Made by a program: the position numbers and the translations under genes. This document shows, one piece after another, positions 12,606-25,800 of a stretch of 64,000 bases of DNA. The stretch's first letter is position 1, and every line of letters starts with the position of its first letter. The notes beneath the pieces were generated by a model. The model saw nothing but the letters and a program-made list of their open reading frames with translations. It ran no database searches and was not told the origin of the DNA. This DNA comes from Capniomyces stellatus (Eukaryota > Kickxellomycota > Harpellomycetes > Harpellales > Legeriomycetaceae), in the NCBI GenBank assembly GCA_001661515.1, contig LUVW01000006.1:587687-651686 (forward strand), in the 5' to 3' direction.

Positions 12606-15263
12606 TCCTTTGCTGCATCCTTAACTGCGCACCACTTATACAATTGATTTACAGAGCCTATGTCTATAAACGCTTGGCCTCAAAACTGACAGCCTCCCTT
12701 TAGGCTTTGGTGGACATTTCTCCTGGTTTCATCAAATTGCATTTTTAATCTTGAACTAATTCAAAAAAAAGCTTTTTTTTTGCCCTTACTGGCTAGGCCA
12801 AAAACTATAGTCACTCCTGTTTGGTTAGGAGTAGGGGTATGTGTTGTTCTGAAATGATAGGCCGGCGACTATAACAGCATAATGCTTTATAGCGCCCGTT
12901 ATTATATATCGATGTCATCACCTTTATTCTAATCTTTGTATCACAAGTTTTCATATGTTACCACTAGCTTTCCTCAACATCTTTTCGATTTTTCTTCATT
13001 TTTGCTTTTTATGCCATATTTTACATAGTATATCATAAAGGACTCCTTTTTTTCTTTTTCTTTTTTAAAAAAAAACGTGTATTTAATATAATTTTCTATA
13101 TAACGCCTAGTTTAAGGTACCACAGTGTCTTAATTTTATGTTTTTCGAAAACACCAAACTCAAGTTTCAAGAGTTGCTTATATTGTATATTTCTGCTCTT
13201 GGCTTGTCAAAAATCCCCATGTTGCCACTGTAGTAGATGTATGGTATAGTCTCTTGAAGTGTTGAAAAAAATATCAGCAACGGATAAAACTGGTGATATA
13301 TTCAATAGCTGTTGTGATTGCATACATATCAACTCGTCATTGCTAGACTGCTTTTTTTATTGCCTTGGCAAGGAATTGAATGGATATAGCATTTCCTGTT
13401 TGGCCAGCTTATTTGATTATTTTTTTGGTATTTTGCTTTTGGAAATTTTGATCAAAATACTTGCATCTTATTTCAATAAAAAAAACAATATATTTACATC
13501 TTTAGGCTATACATCGACTTTGTTGCTGTTTGAGTTTTGGGCGGTCTTCCAGAACTAGAGCCAAAAGAAGTGTATATTTGGATGAGATACTTCTATAAGC
13601 TGTGCTACCATATGGTCCGGCTACCTGTTCCTTTCTCTCTTCCGTTCTTTTAGAACTTTTATTAATGGCGACGTGAAAAAATAGGTCACATTGTATCTGT
13701 ATTAACAGTGTAAGCCTATTTAAATCGGTGGAAAGGCTGTCAGAAGGCAAGTAAATACAAAATACTTTTAAGCGTTATTATTGATGATTTGATAAAAGTG
13801 TACGGGATTCAGGTGCTATTAATTGTTATTTTTAATTTGTCCGTTTCGAGAAAGCAATTGAATTAATTTGCGCAGTAGAAATTAAATGTGTTATAGAACT
13901 TTATAAAAAAAATATGGTAATATTAAGTTACTGTTGAGAGTGGGGGAGAGGTTGACTTTTGGCTGCTATATTTACGTTACTAAAAATAATATTCCTAGTT
14001 GGGGTATGGATTTGGAGGCAAATTATGTAAATTAATAGCTTTTTAATCGTGCATTCAGAACAGCGTTTCTTTTGTTATAAAGACAGGTGGGGTTTTATTT
14101 TATTTTTCTTCAAATAAGATGAAAGTCGAACTGGCGGATGAGAGCAGTGAATTTGAGGTGAGTTGTGGATTTGGAAAGCGGTATGGAGGTATACAATCAC
14201 TGTAAAGATCTGTTTATTTAATTCGTTTGATAACATGTAGCTAGGAAGCAAAGTGCATAAAGAAATCGGCAGATAGAGGTAGATCTTACTTTGCATCAAA
14301 TATTGTTGAGCTGAGTTGATATAATTCGAGGGAAAAGTTGTCGAGTTTGCTGATTGTTGGCTAAATTGCATACATTATTTTAATTAGCTTGGTGACTAGG
14401 ATATAGTCGTATGGTTGACTCTGGCTATAGTACACAATTTACAAAGAAGATTGCGATTTCCAGAATAGAATAGATGAACTGATATATTTATTAATGAATG
14501 CATCGTTGAGATGCAAACAAGGACTTGGAGGGAACTTCAATAAAACAAGAGACTTGGAAAAAGCCAATTATTTTTTTTTATTGTTCAGTTTGCCACTTAT
14601 GTAAAAGAAACTCTTTTCCCCTCATTTTGACGCAGCCTAGTTTTGCTAATGGCTAAGCTGCAGTTAAAAATTGGTAATTATAGGTTGGTGATTATAAGTT
14701 GGTAATTATAGGTTAGTAGTAATAAATTAGAAATTAGTAATCACAAATTTAACTGCATTTCACTGTTCAAAGCTCTTTTTTGTTATTTTTTTTTAAATCC
14801 TTTGCTAATTGTTGGTCTAATTGTAAACAAAAGCCAAGACAAAGCAAATTTGACAAATTTAATTGAAAAAAAAGTACCGAGTTAAAAGGCTCAGTTAGTG
14901 CTTTTTTTTCTTTGAATTGATAAAGCAGGGTTTTATAAAGAAAAAACAATAAGCAATTTGCACCAAACACAACGTAAAGAAACCAAGCTAAAAAAAAAAC
15001 TTGAACTGAGGCAAATAGAAGAGGAAGGAAAATTGAGGAAAAAAAATTTAAAAGGACTAAAAGTAAATCTAGTAAAAAGCGACAATATGGCTAATTTATA
15101 GTTTAGCAAAACTATCAAGATATTGCTTCAGTAAAGTTAAAAAAACGAAAAAGTTACCTTTTGTTACCGAAACAACACACACACTCTTTTAATAGATCAA
15201 AGCATCGAGTAGGTTCAAAGTAAAAAGTTATTGAAAGCACCAGTGTTTCTATAAATACAAAAT
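12606..15263. other. Intergenic, about 2.7 kb
   Basis: No gene supported. It contains a degenerate 14-bp tandem array at 14671-14740 and long A/T runs. Poly-A-rich sequence before 15264 is probably the bZIP promoter and 5' UTR. Confidence 0.5.
14671..14740. repeat. Degenerate 14-bp tandem repeat, about five units
   Basis: Units of the form TTGGTAATTATAGG / TTGGTGATTATAAG / TTGGTAATTATAGG, followed by two more diverged copies. Intergenic. Confidence 0.7.
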
Positions 15264-16923
15264 ATGGAGGATTATTTTGAGCATTTTATTGACAAATCTC
15301 TAGTAAATGACGAAAATATAGCAATGAACAACCTATACAACAACGATTTGAATCTTGTTGATAGCGATACTATCTCTCAACTAAATCGATACATGTATAA
15401 TGAGGGGTACGAAGAAGATGAAGATTGTACCGTCAACCCAATGGACCTGGTTTCCAAAGAAACAAGCATATCTGTTTCAGAATCAACAGAGAACGCTTTA
15501 GGCAACTTGACTACGGGCATTATTGGGCTGGAGGGTGATGGAGATTGCAACCAGAATGTGGAATTTCTGGCTTCGTTATTGTCGGCTTTCCAATCTCAGG
15601 GTTTGTTGACAGAGGCCACCTATCCAGACATTAAGAATCAAATGGGCGGACCGATTCATGGGAATAATGCGGTGGATCTCCAGCTTTTATACCAGGCATA
15701 CAGCGAAATGAACCTGCCCATTCAGGGTAGATTCGACTTACAAAAAGGAAATGATTCGTTTGTAGCAACTTCCGAGTATACTAGCATGGAGGTTGATGGC
15801 ACCAATTTTATGAATGCAGGCTCCAATATTCTAACAGAACTTTCAAATGATTCAAAGGGCTGTGAGTTGAACTTGGAAGAAAAACCAGAGGAGTTTGGAG
15901 ATCAGCAAGTGAAACTAAAGTTGAAGGAGAACAAGAAGAAAAAAGCTCTTTTAAACAAAAAATCGACAGCCAACGTTAAGAAGCAAACACAAAAAGCAAA
16001 GCTGCAAGAATTCACGGAGAAAAAAATAGTTAGAATAAAGGAAGAGAAGAATTCAGGATTCATAGACTCAGAGGATGAACTTGCAAGCATGGATTTAAAA
16101 AACCTTACTTCCAAAGAGCGTCGACAGCTCCGCAACAAAATATCAGCCAGAAACTTCCGAGTTCGCAGAAAAGGTAAATGTAGTGACAATTGGCTTTATT
16201 ATTATTATTGGAACGGCCGTTTACTTTTTAGATTTCAACATTTTCCAATTTAAATTTACCCAACTTGCTTTCATTCAAGAAATATGCTCACTTTTGTAAT
16301 TGGGCTCACTTTGTTTCTTAGAGTACATTTCAAACCTTGAAGAGCAGATACAGCAGGTTCAAAGCGAAAACAACGAGCTAAAAGAGGAGTTGGAGTCAAG
16401 GACCAAAGAGAACACAACGCTGCGGCGTGAGCTTAATGAGTTGAAACAGAAATTCGACTCTTTATCAATCACAAAAGTAAGCGAGGGGTTGGTGACACGA
16501 AAGCCCTCAGCTTCAGAGTTATCTTTGCTACCAATGTCTGCCTCATCCTCCCAAAGCTCGCCTGCTAGGACCATATCGCCAAATCCACTTATCAGGTCAT
16601 CATCACTGGTTCGGTTTAACCCCCACAAGGATATTGGTCCTGATTCAGCTGCTACTAGCAATTGGTCCTCGTCAAGCAACTGTATTATTGTAAAATCGGC
16701 GTTGATCGATTCTGTCAGATTGGACCAATCTGCCATAGATTCATTGCTTGATTTTGGCTTCGGAAAACCCGTATTGCCTTTGCCCCAAACGGTTATGGAT
16801 ATTTGCCTTCTTGTATCCAGACTGGCGATTTTCCAAGTAACCAACTACCGCTTGGCTCAATATCCACCTCACTCCAATACCAAATACTCTCCACTGTATA
16901 CAAGTCTACAAACAGCATGTTAA
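15264..16923 (+). CDS. bZIP transcription factor
   Basis: Two exons, 15264-16173 and 16322-16923, giving 503 residues; the intron (donor G|GTAAAT, acceptor CTTAG) falls inside the bZIP domain. The first ~190 residues are acidic and Asn/Ser/Asp-rich, a likely activation region. Residues ~218-285 are Lys-rich with likely nuclear localisation signals. The basic region is ERRQLRNKISARNFRVRRK (285-303), with the invariant N-x7-R as N291 and R299. It continues directly into EYISNLEEQI and a heptad zipper to about residue 350. RNKISARNFRxRRKEYI is characteristic of one fungal bZIP subgroup. The C-terminal part is Ser/Pro-rich with a LLDFGFGKPV-like motif. DNA target and regulator cannot be read from the sequence. 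Confidence 0.9.
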
Positions 16924-17497
16924 TATATATATAAAAAAGAATAAGGAAAAAAGAAAAAAAGAAACAAAAGATATCTGCCTTTCTCAACTAGAGTATTTGC
17001 ACCTAAATATTAATCTCACCAAACCGCAAACTAGGTTCTAAAACATTCTATCCAACTCAAATCCAGCATACCCAACTTGGTGCAGTCTCAAACAAGTATC
17101 CATTTGGTACCTACAACATATGTTGTTGCACTTGTAAAATAAACAGCTATGCTTGGTTACTTTAGCAATGGCGATATATATAAAGCCGAAATTTTTTTTA
17201 ACTTGAAATTCATTTTTTTCATTTAAAATTATTTTATAATACTTTTAATAACAAAAACAATAAAGATCATATAGCAGCGTTACTGTGTCCAATTTGAGCC
17301 CGATTATTAATTAGTAACTAGGATAAAAACATATATATATTGGAAAAATGAATTGGCTTTTAGCTTCAAACAGAGTGGCCAGTTTACATATTAACTGTCG
17401 ATGCAGATACAATTGGTTGCAATGTAGCTACTAGCGGTGGCTTATTTAGAACAACCAGCTCCGAGCTTCCAGCAGAAAGAAACTACTACTATTACAA
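16924..17497. other. Intergenic
   Basis: bZIP 3' UTR and AT-rich spacer up to the protease relic; no gene recognised. Confidence 0.5.
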
Positions 17498-18709
17498 CTA
17501 CTCGACGACACCTTCAAGTCTCTTGGCTCCAAGTCCCATTGCTAATTCTCTTTTGGCATTATTGTTGTCAAGTCTATCCAAACCAACAAATACGTCACCC
17601 AATTCCATCCTTGTCAACTCGTAGCTCAGTCCGCTTTGTTTATTTTCAACATACTCCATCAGCCTTTTAGNNNNNNNNNNNNNNNNNNNNNNNNNNNNNN
17701 NNNNNNNNNNNNNNNNNNNNNNNNNNNNNNNNNNNNNNNNNNNNNNNNNNNNNNNNNNNNNNNNNNNNNNNNNNNNNNNNNNNNNNNNNNNNNNNNNNNN
17801 NNNNNNNNNNNNNNNNNNNNNNNNNNNNNNNNNNNNNNNNNNNNNNNNNNNNNNNNNNNNNNNNNNNNNNNNNNNNNNNNNNNNNNNNNNNNNNNNNNNN
17901 NNNNNNNNNNNNNNNNNNNNNNNNNNNNNNNNNNNNNNNNNNNNNNNNNNNNNNNNNNNNNNNNNNNNNNNNNNNNNNNNNNNNNNNNNNNNNNNNNNNN
18001 NNNNNNNNNNNNNNNNNNNNNNNNNNNNNNNNNNNNNNNNNNNNNNNNNNNNNNNNNNNNNNNNNNNNNNNNNNNNNNNNNNNNNNNNNNNNNNNNNNNN
18101 NNNNNNNNNNNNNNNNNNNNNNNNNNNNNCTTTGGATAAACGACTAACATCAACACTATGCATTTTGTCCGGCTCTAGATCCAGATCTTCATGCTGTTCG
18201 CCTTCAATTTTCAACAGCGCAATATCATCACCACCTGAAACATTTTTATAGTCGGGATGGTTGATAACATGGCTTTTCTAATATCTATTAGATCCATTCT
18301 CGTATCACTGTTCAAAATTCGTTGATATTTTGAACTGATACTTTGTCAAATCTGTGCGTTCGTCTTCAAAGCAATGGGTGGCTGTACGTATACATCCTCC
18401 AGCTATCAACGACCCACCACAACAATGGTTATCTCCACAACCCGTCATCTTTATTTTTAATGCCTATAGAAACTATATATGGTAGTTCCAAAGTCATAAT
18501 TGGCCCGTCACCACTCAATATATATTTTTCCTACCATCAGATCCGCTGTTATAGTCCGTGTTTGTACCTACATTATTCAGGTTCACCGTAGACTCAGGAT
18601 CGAGATCAAGGTTTGTACCACCGTTAGGTGTAGATCCGTGGTCATACTCGCTGCCACAGCTTGCGGTTAGTATCAAGTTGGTCAGGATAAAAACTGAGCT
18701 GATCTTCAT
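17498..18709 (-). pseudogene. Trypsin-like (S1) serine protease, secreted, disrupted and interrupted by a gap
   Basis: Starts at ATG 18709 with the signal peptide MKISSVFILTNLILTASC. Trypsin motifs follow in order: ILSGDGPIMTLELPYIVSIG (activation-site/beta-strand region), CCGGSLIAGGCIRTATHCFE (catalytic His in ATHC) and HVINHPDYKN...DDIALLKIEG (catalytic Asp). The frame is broken. ILSGDG needs either a frameshift or a 41-bp intron after NLNN. A one-base shift (GGG versus GG) separates KDDG from the CGGSL segment. TGA and TAG fall in frame between STNFEQ and SHVINHPDY. The catalytic-Ser region would lie in the N gap. Beyond the gap an open frame of 54 residues ends at 17498, but whether it belongs to this gene is unclear. 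It is either a pseudogene or a gene with base errors beside a gap. Confidence 0.6.
17671..18129. other. Assembly gap of 459 N
   Basis: Unresolved bases inside the trypsin-like gene; the true length is unknown. Confidence 1.
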
Positions 18710-20651
18710 TGTTGCCAACTTTTTGGTTTTGGTTTTTTTTTTTTATTGAAATTTGGTTTTGGTTTTGGTTCTACTTTTTTTTTAATTGAATTTTTGTTAT
18801 GATATTTGGATGTTTACTTGGTTACTATTTATTCGGAATGGATATGAACGATCAAGTGAGCTGACCCAACCTTGGTATATTTATACCACAGTTCGGTTGG
18901 CTGGAGCAGAGAAAGAAAACCAGAGTGCTGCACTGTTTTCAGCTATTTACCTGATATTTACATTTATGAAAAGAGTTGTGGGATTCTAGTTCATAGTCTC
19001 GTTTTTGGATACAACAGAAGCACAAGAAATAGCAACAATAAGCAGCAATAGCAACAATGTCAACAGGAATACTGCGTTATTATTTACGAGCAGTTATTTT
19101 CGTTTTCCAACCATGATTTACATTTGGCAGTGTGAAAGGCAAAAAGGAGAAAATAAACAAACATGTATCGTTGAAGTGCGTATTTATACAAAATGCAAAC
19201 AAAAGGCATCAGATAAAACGCAATAGTATCAAGTGGGGGGAATGGTAGGGTATTGGCAATTTGGTTGCAACTCGAGGTGTATCGTGGCTAAAAGCGAATG
19301 AAATATCATGATGGAACCGGTTAAGTATTCTGAACATATCAAAAACTGGTATTAGAATTTTACTGCATACTTATTCAACCAATAGAAGTTGTTTTTAGAA
19401 AAGACACTTTGCCTTTTATGAAGCCAACATCTTTTTTTGTTTTTGTTTTGAATAATTCACGCTTTAGCCTTTAAAATGTGTTTTATATTGTTTGACTCAT
19501 TTGTAGTTGTTATGCTTTAGTCAAAAGGGGATGGTTTAGATATAAGTTTGGCTGTGTTTTCAATGAATACTCTCATTGAACGAATGTTGGGTCAATGTTT
19601 TCTTCAAAGGCTTTAAACTCTTTAGCAAAAAGGAGGCATCGTGTTTAGTAACATGATGAATGATGAACTGGCCATTTACTAGAAACGTATGTTTACTTGT
19701 AATTCAATATTATTCCCACGCATATTATTGGTAATTGGATTTCTTGTTACTCAATTTGGGTTTATCATTTCATCCCCTTTACCATGAGAAATTTATGGTT
19801 ACACACTTACAAAACGTTGGAAATACAGCCAGTTATTAGCTAGTAAATACAAGTGTGTGGATAAAAGCGGGTATAAAATTTCGATTGTGTTTTTGCTTTA
19901 TAAAAAAGTACAGACTACCAGTATGATACAACGTCGATATAGTTGGTGTTTATAAGTTTGCGCTGCTGAACAAGAATCAGTCAATTCACTAAGGGTTTTA
20001 AGTCATGTGCTTGGTGATTTTCAGCGATTTGGTGTATTGGCTAATACGTTGGTTCTCGGATATTTACATTATATGTGTGGTTGATGGTTACATTAGTAAA
20101 AGTGGTGTTTTTGGTAGAGGGAGAGCTTGCTATAAGATAAGTCTAGCTCTTGCTGTTTATTATTACAATTTTTTTGTTTCAAGTGTATAGTTTCATAAAA
20201 GAAAGTCGCTTTTGCTATGTTGGAAGGGCTGCGCAGATTTATTCCACAATTCTGATAAGAGGCGCAAATGGTTTAAACTTGATTGAAAAGAGAAAAAAAA
20301 AGTTTAAGCAAAGCTAATTCTTTATTGTTTTAAAGTATTGCAAAGTTAAATTAGTGTTGGTCAATTAGCTAATTAATTTTTTTAAAAAAGGTCAGAATTT
20401 AGTTGGAAAAAAAGCATTTAAATAGGTGAATTCTATTTTTAAACCAACTTGGAAAAAATGGCAAAAACCTAAAAGTTAAAAGTAAAAAGTAAATGAATAG
20501 AAACCAGCTTTTACAAACATAATCAGAATAGTAAACAAGAAAAACCAAAACTGGTTTAGCACAATAGAACACAAAACACGTTCAAATACAAGAATAAAAA
20601 AAGGCAGCAAGAAACAAAGAAAGCTTGAACTTGGACAAACAGGTGCTAAGA
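18710..20651. other. Intergenic, about 1.9 kb
   Basis: Promoter-side region shared by the divergent trypsin relic and GCH1. The first 80 bases upstream of the relic repeat a TTTGGTTTTGGTTTT motif. No gene recognised. Confidence 0.5.
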
Positions 20652-22150
20652 ATGGATGATATACATGCTTGCAAAGATTTAAAAGATTTGGAAAAGTCCA
20701 GCAATGGTGGGATTGAAAACAAGTTTCTGAAAATCAAATTAGACGAGGTAGGCCAGAGAGGCGGCTTGGAAAGAGAACAGTCGCCAAATATATTTTCAAA
20801 GAGCAATGAAGGAAGCGTGATAAAGCATAAGAGCATATATCATAGTCCAGCCGTAGACGAAGACGGCTTGAGCTGGCCAAGTAAGCCGTTTAAAACAGTT
20901 GTTGTATGCATAGACAAAAAATTTGAGTTGCCAGTATGGGGTTCTAGAAAATAGCTTGTAGAGAGGTTTGCTGGGTAAGATAGGTTGATGTTGACTAATT
21001 TATATTGATGATAAAACAGGTGTTGGTGCGAGAGTCAGGATAAACGAGTCTGAAGAGGCAAATAAGGCGAGGATTGAAAAGATGGCAGGCGCGGTGAAGG
21101 TGTTGTTGGAGTGTATTGGGGAGGACGTGGACCGGGGTGGAATTTTGAAAACACCAGAGAGATATGCAAAAGCCCTGCTATTTTTCACTAAAGGATACGA
21201 GCAAAACTTGACGAGTAACTGATCTATATGATTTTCATGCTAATATATAAATTTTCCCGATTTCAGCTATATGAGGTTGATGACATTCACTGAACACAAA
21301 TATATACATGTGTTCAATAGGTGTATTGAACAATGCTATTTTTGAAGAAGGTAACAGTCAATTCGAATACATATAGGGGTTATTATTTTATAAGCAAGTT
21401 ACTAAATATATTTTGTGGGGTGGGGGGAATGTAGATCATGAGGAGTTGGTTATTGTCAAGGATATACACACATTTTCGCTTTGTGAGCATCACCTGGTAC
21501 CATTTTCATGCAAAGTAAGTTCAGCAAAGTAGTCCACATCAATAATCAAACAAAAACAAGGAGTTGAGGCGGTGGGTTTGACATGGACAAGGATTGACTA
21601 GTCGTGTATATACTTGTATCCATCCTCAACATATGATTATGAGAGGGGGGGGGGATGATTGGTAATGTATGCGTCAAATCAAAAAAACATAAATGTGTAA
21701 ATTCTGGGTAGATTGCGATAGGATATATTCCTAACCGGAATGTGCTAGGATTAAGCAAACTGGCGCGTGTAGCAGATATGTTTTCTAGGAGGCTTCAGGT
21801 GCAGGAGCGATTGACCAAGCAGATAGCGTTGGCGCTTAACGAGACTTTGAGTCCACAAGGAGTGGCAGTTTTGATAGAGGCAAAGTAAGATAGCCAACCA
21901 TTAATATTTTGTAATTCAACGGATATGCGAGATGGTGTATTTTAGCGTTTTAAGGCTAGGATTTAGTGGAGTTGTGGTTGTTGTAAACTGTTGAATTAAA
22001 TAATACAAAAAAAATGAAAATAGGCATGAGTGTATGGCGATGAGAGGAGTCCAAAAGCCTGAAAGTGCTACTATTACAAGCTATATGCTGGGAAGATTCA
22101 GATCAGATCCAAAAACACGCGAGGAGTTTTTATCCTTGGTGAAGAGATAG
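20652..22150 (+). CDS. FOL2: GTP cyclohydrolase I
   Basis: Six exons: 20652-20880, 21020-21214, 21321-21350, 21435-21514, 21712-21884 and 22024-22150 (277 residues). The enzyme converts GTP to 7,8-dihydroneopterin triphosphate, the first step of folate and tetrahydrobiopterin synthesis. Family motifs appear in order: [87 protein letters not shown] and [10 protein letters not shown]. The expected zinc ligands are C168, H171 and C239. About 80 N-terminal residues are not conserved. Exon 3 is only 30 nt yet encodes the conserved VLNNAIFEE turn, which supports the splicing. The catalytic HECM motif usually reads HMCM, a mild difference. Intron 4 contains a G10 run (21645-21654). Confidence 0.95.
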
Positions 22151-22860
22151 GTGTAGTGTATTTTATATAGAAGTCAACACCAGGAAAATCCCGAGATGGC
22201 AGGGAGTGAAGGAGTATTGGGTGGTTGGAGGTGGTGGGCGGCATGTTTGTATATTAGATCTGGATTTTATATCAGTGGCTCAATAGTTGATTAATTCTCT
22301 GTGTACTGAAATTGATATTTATCAAGCTAATTGACATTGCGTTTTATCATCATTGCAGTCATTGTTACTATTTCAGAATAGTTTGTTAGTAGTAGGGCTG
22401 TATTGTACTTTTGGGTTTAGTTAAGTTAGTAGTATCAAATTTACGGTCGTCTAGGAAGGTTTCATTTTTAGTTTTTACTTTAGTTTTTTGTGTTTTGTTT
22501 TTTTGTTGTTATGATAATATCTCGTTTAATGAATGTAGAATAAAAAGCAAGTCAAAAAAAATATTGAGAAAAGTGAAATTCGTGACAATGTCAAACTTGA
22601 TTTGAAAAAAATGGATTTAATTTCAATATAAAAAAAATTTATGTAAAAAGTCGAGTTAAAAAAGAATAATGTGTTTTAGTGTTGATTTATTAAATTCACA
22701 GTTGACAGTACGATTAGGCAATTAGAAGCTGGTAGTCTTATATTTTGTAAAAACACTAAACGGGAGAGCAGATGAATAATTAAAAGAAAGAGGAAGCGAG
22801 GCAGAAAGTAGCAAGTAGATTGACACAGACAGGGAGGAATAATAGAAGAATAAGAATAGG
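22151..22860. other. Intergenic, GCH1 3' side and YEATS-gene promoter
   Basis: No gene recognised. The 100 bases before 22861 are strongly purine-rich, probably a 5' UTR. Confidence 0.5.
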
Positions 22861-25800
22861 ATGGAGGAAAAGGAGCGAGAAATGGTGAACGGAAAACAAC
22901 GAGAGGCAGAGCAAGAGATGGAAAAGATAAAGCGTGTGATAAAAAAGGAGTTTGAGGTGGAAAGACACATGAAGGAGCGAGAGATATATTTACTGGAGCA
23001 GAATGTGAAACATGCAGAGTCGTTGTTAAATTTGATTGAAAGTTCTTTGAAAAACGAACAGGAAGAGCTGAGTAGAATGGCATTTGGGGAAGGCGGGGAG
23101 GGGTCGATGAAGACCAGAAGTGGGAGGTTGAGTTTGAGCAGGGATATTAGACCGGCGATGGAGAGTGGTGATAGGAGTAAAGCAGAAATCAGGGAGTTGT
23201 ATTTGAGTAACAGCAGTGGGCAGCGAGTAATGTAAGTGTTGCAGAAGAAGCAGAAGAAAAATAAGAAAGAAAAGAGAACTAGATTTGTAGTATAAATGCA
23301 GGTTGAAAAAAAAAAAGAGTCAAATGGCGTACATGTGGTTGATAAAAAGAGTAAAAAGAATGAAAAATAATAATATGGAAATATAGGATAAGATGTCCGA
23401 GTTGTTATAAGGAAGAGTTTAAGAGTATTGTAGAGTTTGTGGAGCATAACAAAAAGTATCATAAAAAGATATATTTAGATGGCAGTCAAGTAATACGGGA
23501 GTGTGGGATAGTGATAGTAAGAAGCGAGGAAGAATAAAATAAGTTGATGGTGAGCAGTAAAAGCGAAAGTTTCACTAAAAAAAATAGGAATAAAACAAAT
23601 TGTAGGAAGAGGTAAAAAACAAAGAGATGGAGCGGAATTTAAAGGTAAATATAGATAGGGTTAATAGCATCGAGGTGGCAGGGATAGGACGTCAGGTGGA
23701 AGCCAAGGTTCTTAAAAAGTAAAGGCAAACAAAAACAAAAACAAAAACAAAAAAAGTAGTAAAAGCAAATAAAGGTAATTTTGAGACGAGAGAATAATTT
23801 AGGGAGGTTTGGTTGTATGTGATTGATGTAAAAATAGGATGCTAAGTAGTGGACAAAAGACAGAGTTGGAGGAAGTAGTGAAGTTTATTAACCAGGTAAG
23901 TGTGATGTGGGCAGTTGGTTAGAGGGAGGGGTATGTTGATAGCGTTGATAGCGTTGATGGTGTTGATGGTGAAGGACTTGAGAATAGGGATAAGGGATGG
24001 ATTGGATAAATATAGTTTTGTGATGGTAACAATAGAGAAAGGCGGAAGGGGAGAGCGAGGAGGAGATTGGGATTGACTCGTCAGAGGAGGATTCAGAGGA
24101 AGAGTATAACAATAGGTATATGGAGGACAAGGAAAGAGGAAATAGAGTGGAAGTGGGCACGCAAAAGGAGCAGAATGGGGAGGGAGTGCAAATCCAAAAG
24201 GAAAAAGAAGGAGATTTGGAGGTTTCAGGGGTTTCGGGGGTTTCGGGGATGTATAGAGAAACGCGGTTCCACGTGATACACCGGGTGATGGTGGGGAACA
24301 CATCGAGGTACGTGCCAGTGGAGATGAGAGGCAAGGGCGAAAAGGATTTTACGCACAAATGGACAGTGTATGTGCGACCAATGAAAAGGGCAGCAATGTT
24401 GGCAAGCTACATAAAGAAAGTGCGGTTTTTTCTGCATCCATCGTACAGGCCGGACGACGTGATTGATGTGGTGGCAGCACCATTTGAGCTGGAGAAGAAT
24501 GGGTGGGGGGAGTTTCCAATCAGAGTTCAGATTTTTTTTATCGACAAGAAAAACAAACCTGTGAATTTGGTCCACATGGTGAAGCTTGACGAAACTGATT
24601 GCGGAAGAGAAGTGCTTGGAGGCGAACAGCCAATAGACTTGGAAGTAAACAAGGACTTTGCCGGCAGCCATAATGGGATTTCCACCAGTGGCCAGAGTGG
24701 AGTAGACAAGTGTACAGCCGAGTCTGGCGCAACTCAGGAGACAGAGCCAAGCGTAGAAGCGAAAAAAGTTGGGCAAGAGGAAGGTAGTAGGTACGGAGAT
24801 GTCCAGGACACAATACAACTGGCGAATCAAACTGTGGTCAGTGGTACATATTGTACAACGGCCAAAGATTTAAATGAACTGAGCAAGAAATGTAGTTTGA
24901 GCCAAGAGCTGAATTCCCGAATAACGAACAGCAGCGATATTAATGCAAATAAAGGAGTACAAGTTAATGTAAAAGTGGGGGCGGAAAGCAGAGCAGGAGA
25001 TGGCAATGGTTATGATGATTTGGATGTTGGAAAAGCAGAGGACTTTGTTTACCAGACAAAGCTGGGAGCTGGGCTAGAGGCAGCAGCCAGAGAAGGAGAG
25101 TCAGAGTTTAAAGCGCCGATGCCAAGAATCAGATCAAAGACCAGAAAGACAATTGTACTCGGTGGTTTGGTTGGCGACAGAGACAGAAATGGAAACGGAG
25201 GCAGGAGAGAGATACTTTTATCCAGGCTCGACTTCAACAGGACAGGAGGCAGCCACCAAAGCGAGATGGAGAGTTTGAATACAGTGGCAAGGGTTGAGAG
25301 CACAGGGAAGCAACTGGCAGTACGGGATGTGGCAGTAAAGGGTAACGAGCAAGATGAAGAATGTGGTAGCGAGACAAAAGAAGGTAATATAGAGTATGTG
25401 CTGTTGGAGCCAGAAAGACCGAGCTATGAGGAAAAGGAAGAGACAAACAAGTTGATAATCCGGTTTGCAGAGATGGTGTGTAGAGCGTACCCAATCACGC
25501 TGGAGGATTTGTGTTTTCAAAGCGTCAAGTCGGCCCTAGATGTGGCCAAATCTGGTCTCCCGTACGCTGTCGCTGCAACAGACGCGGAATACCAGACACA
25601 GTGGTCAGTTGGCCACAGACTGGCTGTAGAGCGGATCCGTGCCAAGCACATTATCGCACAATTGCGGCTATCGTTTGAGGACTCGGTCTATCTGACTAGT
25701 CAGTTTGACGAGTTGGTAGGCGTTGTTGACAATGACGAGCTGCTGACGTGCTTGATGGATTTGTTTGATAGAATTGGGTTTGAGGACTTGCTCGTTGATC

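Noticed and set aside
24225..24830. 201-codon minus-strand frame across the YEATS domain
   Set aside because: It is antisense to a conserved domain and its peptide shows no family resemblance.
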